From: an uncultured Saprospiraceae bacterium
GTDB lineage: Bacteria; Bacteroidota; Bacteroidia; Chitinophagales; Saprospiraceae
Assembly: GCA_937941765.1 (NCBI GenBank)
Contig: CALDGQ010000123.1
Span: forward strand, 1 to 47,168
DNA length: 47,168 nt
Reading direction: 5' to 3'
This document shows, piece after piece, positions 42,076-47,168 of this stretch. The position numbers and the translations under genes are program-made. Each line of letters starts with the position of its first letter. Position 1 is the stretch's first letter. The notes below the pieces were generated by a model. That model did not search any database. It was not told where the DNA came from and was given only the letters and a program-made list of their open reading frames with translations.

Positions 42076-45000
42076 ATGAAAAAACTTTCACTTATGTTCA
42101 TGATGTTTTTCTTGACCATTGGTATTACCATGGCTCAAAGAACGATTTCAGGAACGATCACCGATGATCTTGGCGAGGCACTGATAGGTGCCAATGTCAT
42201 GGTTAAAGGAACGACAGTCGGTACGATTACCGACATTGATGGTTCGTATAGCTTGATAGTCCCTGAAGGCAGCGAAACCATTGTTATTAGTTACACTGGT
42301 TATAGCAACAAAGAAATGGCTATTGGTGATTCCAATACCCTTGATATTTCTTTAGCTGAAGGTGTGATGTTAGATGAAGCCATCGTTACGGCGCTTGGTA
42401 TTGAGCGAGACAAAAAGTCGCTTGGATACGCCGCACAAGAAATTAGCGGAGATGAAGTGACGCGTGTCAAAGATGCGAATTTCATCAACTCACTTTCTGG
42501 TAAAGTTGCAGGTGTCAATATCCAGCGAAGCCAAAATATGGGTGGATCTTCTAACGTAATTATTAGAGGATATACTTCTATTCAGGGTAACAACCAAGCA
42601 CTTTTTGTTGTTGATGGTACGCCAATTAACAACGACATTTCTAACACAGATGACCAACAAAGAGGTCGTGGAGGATATGATTACGGTAATGCTGCGATGG
42701 ATATCAATCCTGAAGACATCGAAGATGTAACCGTTTTGAGAGGAGCAGCTGCAACTGCACTTTATGGTTCTCGTGCAGCGAATGGTGTAATCTTAATCAC
42801 AACTAAGAAAGGTAAAAAAGGAAAATGTTTTGGTGTTACTTTAAGTAGTGGATTTACTGCTGGTAAGATTGACAAAACAACCATGCCTACTTATCAAAAA
42901 GAATATGGTCCTGGTTACTCTGCTTTTAGAGGTTGGTACCAAAGTGGTGATGGATTTGATTTGTATGATTTCGGAAATGGAGATGGTGAGCAATTAGCTT
43001 TAGCTGTTTATGAAGATGCTTCTTATGGTGGAAAATTAGACCCTAGTAAGCAAGCATATGACTGGACTGCATGGCACCCAGAATTACCTGGTTACGGTAA
43101 GTTAAGAAACATGTACGCGTCAGATAATGATGCAACAACTTTCTACGAAACTGCAACTACATTTAACAACAGTATTGCTTTTGAAGCAGGAAATGATGAC
43201 GGTGGATACCGTTTGAGTTACACAAATTTTGATCAAAAAGGTATTGTACCTGGTTCAAAAATTAAGAAAAATACCATCGCTTTTGGTGGTAACTACAACC
43301 TTACAGACAACTTAGAAGCATTTTCTTCTATCAACTTTGTAAACACAAATGGAAAAGGACGTTACGGAACTGGATATGATAACAGAAACGTTAATCAATC
43401 TTTCCGTCAATGGTATACTACTTATATTGATTTCGAAGAAGTAAAATCTGCTTACGAAACTACTGGAAGAAACTTAAGCTGGAATCCATATGGAACTGGT
43501 AACTTAAGTATTCCTGCAACACCTCACTACTTTGATAACTACTACTGGAATGTTGCTAACAACTTCTCTACAGATGAGCGTAACAGAATCATGGGTAACG
43601 TTGGTGTTAAATACCAAATCAATGATTGGTTAGACGTAATGGGTAAAGTATCTATGGATCGTTTCGGTGAAATTCAAGAAGAAAGAATTGCAATCGGATC
43701 TGTTGATGTATCTGAATACATGAGATATAACAAAGATTATTCTGAAATGAATTATGACTTGTTATTTGGTGCTAACAAATATTTTGGTGCTGATAATATC
43801 TTCAACTTCTCTGGTAACTTAGGAGCAAACATTAGAAGAAATAGTTTCTCTGACATCCGTTCTACTACAAATGGTGGATTGGTTGTACCAGGTATTTTCT
43901 CTTTGTCTAACTCAATTAGTTCAATTGAAGCTCCTGAAGAAGAAGCATACAAATTTGGAACTAACAGTGTATTTGCAAGAGCAAGTATCGGTTATGACAA
44001 CTTCTTATATTTAGATTTGACTGGACGTCAAGATGTTTCATCTACACTTCCTGTTGACAACAATACTTATTTCTACCCATCTGCTTCATTGAGTTTTGTA
44101 TTCTCTGAATTCTTAAGCTCTGATGTATTCAGTTTCGGTAAAGTAAGATTTAACTACGCAGAAGTTGGTAACGATGCATTGCCATTGTTAATCAACAATA
44201 CGTTTGATTTCGTAACACCATTCAACGGTGTGCCATTAGCTTCAGCTAACAGTACATTGAAGAATCCTGACTTGAAGCCTGAAAGAACAAAGAGTATTGA
44301 AGCTGGTTTAGAAATGAACTTCTTGAATAACCGTGCAGGTTTTGATTTTACAGTATACCAATCTAATTCATTTGATCAAATTTTGGATATCCCAGTTTCA
44401 GGTTCTACAGGTTCACTTAGAAAAGTAGTAAACGCTGGTGAAATCGAAAACAAAGGAATTGAATTATCTTTAAACTTACACCCTGTAAAAACAGCTAACT
44501 TCAACTGGAACATGAACATCAACTGGGCAAAGAATACTTCTAAAGTAATTTCATTGTTAGATGATGCTGATAATATTCAATTAGGTACCATGCAAGGTGG
44601 TGTTTCTATCAATGCGACAGTTGGACAGCCTTTCGGAACCATCTGGGGAACTTCATACCAAATCCATGAAGGATCAGGTGAGCCTATCGTAATTCCTCAC
44701 GGAGTTTATGGTGGAAAGAAATTTGCCAAAGGAGAAATCAAGACAATTGGTAACATTATGCCAGATTGGACAGGTGGTGTTTACAACACACTTAGCTACA
44801 AAGACCTTAGTTTAGGATTTTTGATTGACTTCCGTAAAGGAGGTGACTTCTTCTCATTGGATACATGGTATGGATATGCAACTGGTATTTATGAGCAGTC
44901 TGCAGGTCTAAATGACAAAGGAAATGAAGTAAGATCTTTAGTTGAAGAAGGTGGTGGTTTACCAATCGGTGGTGTTGTTGCTGCAACAGATGCAAATGGT

Positions 45001-45372
45001 GACTATATTTTCGATGAAGATGGAAACTATACTTCTGACGGAACAGTCAATACGGAATACGGTTGGGCTGGTGATGTTTTCTCTTCTTTCGGATACGCAA
45101 GAGGTGTAAACGAAAATCACGTTTACGATGGTTCATTCGTGAAACTTCGTGAATTGTCATTGACATATGCTTTACCAAGCAGATTGTTTGACAACAACTT
45201 TATTTGTGGTGCTGATCTTTCATTAATTGGAAGAAACTTATGGATTATTCACAAGAATTCTCCTCACACAGATCCTGAAGCTGCTTTATCTGCAGGTCGT
45301 TTGATTGGTAATCAATCAGGTGCTTACCCAGCAGTTAAAGAATACGGTGTAAACCTTAGAGTTAAATTCTAA
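42076..45372 (+). CDS. SusC/RagA-type TonB-dependent outer-membrane transporter
   Basis: A 1098-residue protein from ATG 42076 (the longer frame from GTG 42022 would add 18 residues ahead of the signal peptide MKKLSLMFMMFFLTIGITMAQ). A carboxypeptidase-regulatory-like domain (22-95, RTISGTITDDLGEALIGANV) precedes a TonB-box-like DEAIVTALGIE (100-110). Then come a plug (FINSLSGKVAGVNIQ, IIRGYTSIQGNNQALFVVDG) and a C-terminal barrel ending NLRVKF. The codon use of the first ~450 bp looks different from the rest (more GCG, ACG, CTG and AGC). It should move a ligand bound by the SusD partner across the outer membrane; no glycoside hydrolase is in view, so the ligand is unknown. Confidence 0.95.
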   Translation: MKKLSLMFMMFFLTIGITMAQRTISGTITDDLGEALIGANVMVKGTTVGTITDIDGSYSLIVPEGSETIVISYTGYSNKEMAIGDSNTLDISLAEGVMLDEAIVTALGIERDKKSLGYAAQEISGDEVTRVKDANFINSLSGKVAGVNIQRSQNMGGSSNVIIRGYTSIQGNNQALFVVDGTPINNDISNTDDQQRGRGGYDYGNAAMDINPEDIEDVTVLRGAAATALYGSRAANGVILITTKKGKKGKCFGVTLSSGFTAGKIDKTTMPTYQKEYGPGYSAFRGWYQSGDGFDLYDFGNGDGEQLALAVYEDASYGGKLDPSKQAYDWTAWHPELPGYGKLRNMYASDNDATTFYETATTFNNSIAFEAGNDDGGYRLSYTNFDQKGIVPGSKIKKNTIAFGGNYNLTDNLEAFSSINFVNTNGKGRYGTGYDNRNVNQSFRQWYTTYIDFEEVKSAYETTGRNLSWNPYGTGNLSIPATPHYFDNYYWNVANNFSTDERNRIMGNVGVKYQINDWLDVMGKVSMDRFGEIQEERIAIGSVDVSEYMRYNKDYSEMNYDLLFGANKYFGADNIFNFSGNLGANIRRNSFSDIRSTTNGGLVVPGIFSLSNSISSIEAPEEEAYKFGTNSVFARASIGYDNFLYLDLTGRQDVSSTLPVDNNTYFYPSASLSFVFSEFLSSDVFSFGKVRFNYAEVGNDALPLLINNTFDFVTPFNGVPLASANSTLKNPDLKPERTKSIEAGLEMNFLNNRAGFDFTVYQSNSFDQILDIPVSGSTGSLRKVVNAGEIENKGIELSLNLHPVKTANFNWNMNINWAKNTSKVISLLDDADNIQLGTMQGGVSINATVGQPFGTIWGTSYQIHEGSGEPIVIPHGVYGGKKFAKGEIKTIGNIMPDWTGGVYNTLSYKDLSLGFLIDFRKGGDFFSLDTWYGYATGIYEQSAGLNDKGNEVRSLVEEGGGLPIGGVVAATDANGDYIFDEDGNYTSDGTVNTEYGWAGDVFSSFGYARGVNENHVYDGSFVKLRELSLTYALPSRLFDNNFICGADLSLIGRNLWIIHKNSPHTDPEAALSAGRLIGNQSGAYPAVKEYGVNLRVKF

Positions 45373-45395
45373 ATCAAGAAAAAAGATAAATTAAA

Positions 45396-46826
45396 ATGAA
45401 GAAAATTTTATATCTGGTTTCTTTCTGTTTCATCTTGAGCGCATGTTCAACAGACGGCCTTGAGTCATTAACAGAAGACACCAAAAATCCATCAACAGTG
45501 CCATATTATGCCTTAATGGGTAATGCAACTGTTTCATTATTCGATTACATGAATAGTTGTAACGTTAATGTTAACAACTTTAGATTGTACTCACAATACT
45601 GGGCTCAGACAACTTATCCGGATGAGTCTAACTACGAATTAAATGAAAGAAATGTAAACGGAAGAGCTTGGGATCGTTTGTACGGAACTGTACTTAGAGA
45701 TTTTAAAGAAGCTCGTCCTTTGATTGCTGAGGATGCTTTCTTAACGCAAGAAGAGAAGGATAACCAAAATCGTATCATCGACATCATGGAAGTTATGACT
45801 TACATGCACTTGGTTGATGTTTTTGGCAACATTCCTTACACGGAAGCATTAGGTGATGCGACAACTCCTGCTTATGACGATGCAAAAACTGTTTATTGGG
45901 CATTGATTCCACAACTAAACACTGCAATTTCTGGTTTATCAGGAAGCACAGGTTTGGGTGGTAATGACTTGATCTACGGTGGTGATGCGGCTGCTTGGAG
46001 AAAGCTTGGAAACTCATTAAAATTGAGAATGGCGATCCGTGTTGCTGATCATGACAATGCAATGGCGCAAGGTATGGCAGAATCTGCTGCTGCTGACGGT
46101 GTATTCGAATCTCCAGCTGACAACTTTACATTAGTTTACTCTGGACAAACTCCTAATACAAATCCTTTATGGGAATCATTAGTACAGTCTGGAAGATCTG
46201 ATTTCATTGCTGCAAGTACATTTACGGATGTGTTGAATGCTCTAAATGATCCAAGAGCTACTTCATTCTTTATGGCTCCTTTCGATGCTGATGGCAACGT
46301 AATGGGTGGTGTTTATGGTGCTGCTAACAGTTACCCTGCATTTTCACATGCTGGTGCTGCACAGTTGGATCCTACATTCCCAGGTACATTGTTAGATTAT
46401 ACTGAAGTTGCTTTCTTGTTGGCAGATGCTAACGAAAGAGGTTACAATGTGGGTGGTGATGCTGCAACTTGGTATGGTATCGGTGTTAAGTCATCTATCA
46501 TGGAATGGACTGGTGACGAAGCTGCTGCAGATGCTTATTTAGCACAAGCAGATGTTGCTTATGACACTGCTCCTGGAAACTGGAAGCAAAAGATCGCAAC
46601 TCAGAAATGGATTGCACACTACAACCAAGGTTTCGAAGGATGGACAACTTGGAGAATGTATGATCACCCTCAGATGAATGTCGCTGAAGGTGCAGGTACA
46701 GAGCCTCCTTTCCGTTTTACTTATCCTGTAACAGAACTTTCTTTGAATGGTCCTAACCTTGAAGCTGCAGCTGATGCAATGGGAGGTGACGGATTATTTA
46801 CGAAGATTTTCTGGGACATGAACTAA
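45396..46826 (+). CDS. SusD/RagB-family surface lipoprotein (SusD-like_2)
   Basis: A 476-residue lipoprotein precursor with lipobox ILSAC (Cys17). TPR-like helices of the SusD fold include DRLYGTVLRDFKEARPLI, EVMTYMHLVDVFGNIPYTEA and WRKLGNSLKLRMAIRVAD. The late motif GFEGWTTWRMYDHP and the TLLDYTEVAFLLADANERG block are standard for SusD-like_2. It lies 23 bp after susC, the usual partner order, and should lid the SusC pore and bind the nutrient. The codon use is strongly biased to NNC/NNT as in susC, which hints at high expression. A strong terminator follows. Confidence 0.93.
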   Translation: MKKILYLVSFCFILSACSTDGLESLTEDTKNPSTVPYYALMGNATVSLFDYMNSCNVNVNNFRLYSQYWAQTTYPDESNYELNERNVNGRAWDRLYGTVLRDFKEARPLIAEDAFLTQEEKDNQNRIIDIMEVMTYMHLVDVFGNIPYTEALGDATTPAYDDAKTVYWALIPQLNTAISGLSGSTGLGGNDLIYGGDAAAWRKLGNSLKLRMAIRVADHDNAMAQGMAESAAADGVFESPADNFTLVYSGQTPNTNPLWESLVQSGRSDFIAASTFTDVLNALNDPRATSFFMAPFDADGNVMGGVYGAANSYPAFSHAGAAQLDPTFPGTLLDYTEVAFLLADANERGYNVGGDAATWYGIGVKSSIMEWTGDEAAADAYLAQADVAYDTAPGNWKQKIATQKWIAHYNQGFEGWTTWRMYDHPQMNVAEGAGTEPPFRFTYPVTELSLNGPNLEAAADAMGGDGLFTKIFWDMN

Positions 46827-46841
46827 GCCTAAAATTTTATC

Positions 46842-46859
46842 AAAACTCATTTGAGTTTT
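46842..46859 (+). terminator. Short A/T-rich hairpin after susD
   Basis: AAAACTCA at 46842-46849 pairs with TGAGTTTT at 46852-46859 and ends in T's. It lies just upstream of the stronger terminator, so the two may act in series. Confidence 0.45.
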
Positions 46860-46870
46860 TAAGATAAATA

Positions 46871-46904
46871 GGGTGGTGACTTGTAAAAGTCATCACCCTT
46901 TTTT
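46871..46904 (+). terminator. Strong Rho-independent terminator of the susCD operon
   Basis: GGGTGGTGACTT pairs with AAGTCATCACCC (one G-U) around a 4 nt loop, followed by TTTTTT. It lies 45 bp after the susD stop. Confidence 0.9.
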
Positions 46905-46961
46905 GATTTTATTGAGCAAACGTGGAGCTTAGGTTTTGATCTTTGGACGTGGGATCCACCC

Positions 46962-47002
46962 CGAACCTATGAGGTTCGACCCTCCTTGAAAAAAAGGAGG
47001 GT
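46962..47002. repeat. Two adjacent small hairpins
   Basis: CGAACCT/AGGTTCG (46962-46978) and ACCCTCCTT/AAGGAGGGT (46979-47002) abut each other. They sit between the susCD terminator and the palindrome copy; there is no gene in 46827-47168. Confidence 0.7.
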
Positions 47003-47012
47003 GAGTACGCCA

Positions 47013-47168
47013 GACTGTGCGAAAACAAAATTGAACCGCAAAATATCGAACAAGCCTGCCTGACTGCCGTCAAAGCAGACAGGGAACCGCAGAATGTAGA
47101 AGTTGAATACGCGAGTATACACGTATATTAACGAATTTCATGCTTAATTGTCCACGTACTCTACTTCG
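47013..47168. repeat. Inverted copy of the palindromic element, cut by the window end, with a 28-bp insertion
   Basis: GACTGTGCGAAAACAAAATT...GAACCGCAAAATATCGAACA reads as the reverse complement of 5517-5388, extending through TTCGTTAATATACGTGTA. It carries 28 extra bases at 47055-47082 (CCTGCCTGACTGCCGTCAAA-GCAGACAG) that can fold as a small hairpin and are absent from the 5.3 kb copy. The element continues beyond the window. Confidence 0.85.

Noticed and set aside
42076..46826. Calling the susCD pair a polysaccharide utilisation locus
   Set aside because: No glycoside hydrolase, sulfatase or SusR/HTCS regulator is within the window; SusCD pairs also import peptides and other ligands.

Overview
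The window looks like chromosome of a free-living Bacteroidota bacterium, most likely near Saprospiria/Lewinella. This rests on a SusC/SusD pair, a C-terminal type IX secretion (T9SS) sorting domain, an MnmD-only methyltransferase, several Bacteroidota-style OmpA and beta-barrel proteins, AT-rich DNA, and starts that mostly lack Shine-Dalgarno sequences. I see no tRNA, rRNA, CRISPR array, phage module or transposase.

Layout. 0.3-5.2 kb (minus strand): a double-AAA+ ClpB-like ATPase fused to a release-factor-2-like tail, a DUF389 membrane protein and a LolD-type ABC ATPase. 5.2-5.66 kb: tandem repeat and a ~200 bp imperfect palindrome that recurs inverted at the right end of the window. 5.66-10.6 kb (plus): cupin, GT4 and GT2 glycosyltransferases, a RibB fused to a GTP-cyclohydrolase-II domain that has lost its zinc cysteines, and a VTC-domain protein. 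10.7-17.2 kb (minus): small beta-barrel protein between two direct repeats, dicarboxylate/amino-acid symporter, MnmD, and a large T9SS surface protein interrupted by one in-frame TGA. 17.3-25.7 kb: housekeeping and hypothetical genes (UbiX, BrkB/YihY, 4HBT thioesterase, thioredoxin-fold protein, GNAT, TPR protein, two related small membrane proteins). 25.8-26.7 kb: a very basic exported protein and an Lpp-like lipoprotein.

26.9-33.3 kb (plus) is the most system-like locus: a proline-rich coiled-coil protein, a PspA-like membrane-anchored coiled-coil protein, a membrane-anchored NMT1-type substrate-binding protein fused to an OmpA peptidoglycan-binding domain, an ABC permease with two extra C-terminal membrane segments, a heme-oxygenase-like diiron protein and the ABC ATPase. 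I infer an envelope-tethered importer or stress module. A long RNA hairpin lies after the binding-protein gene.

33.5-46.8 kb: an OmpA protein with an EreA/ChaN-like C-terminal domain, a hybrid histidine kinase with TPRs and a receiver, an LVIVD lipoprotein/outer-membrane cluster, an exported alpha/beta hydrolase, and a SusC/SusD pair ending at a strong terminator. The last 340 bp hold hairpins and the inverted palindrome copy. Several AT-rich or palindromic intergenic repeat families recur through the window.
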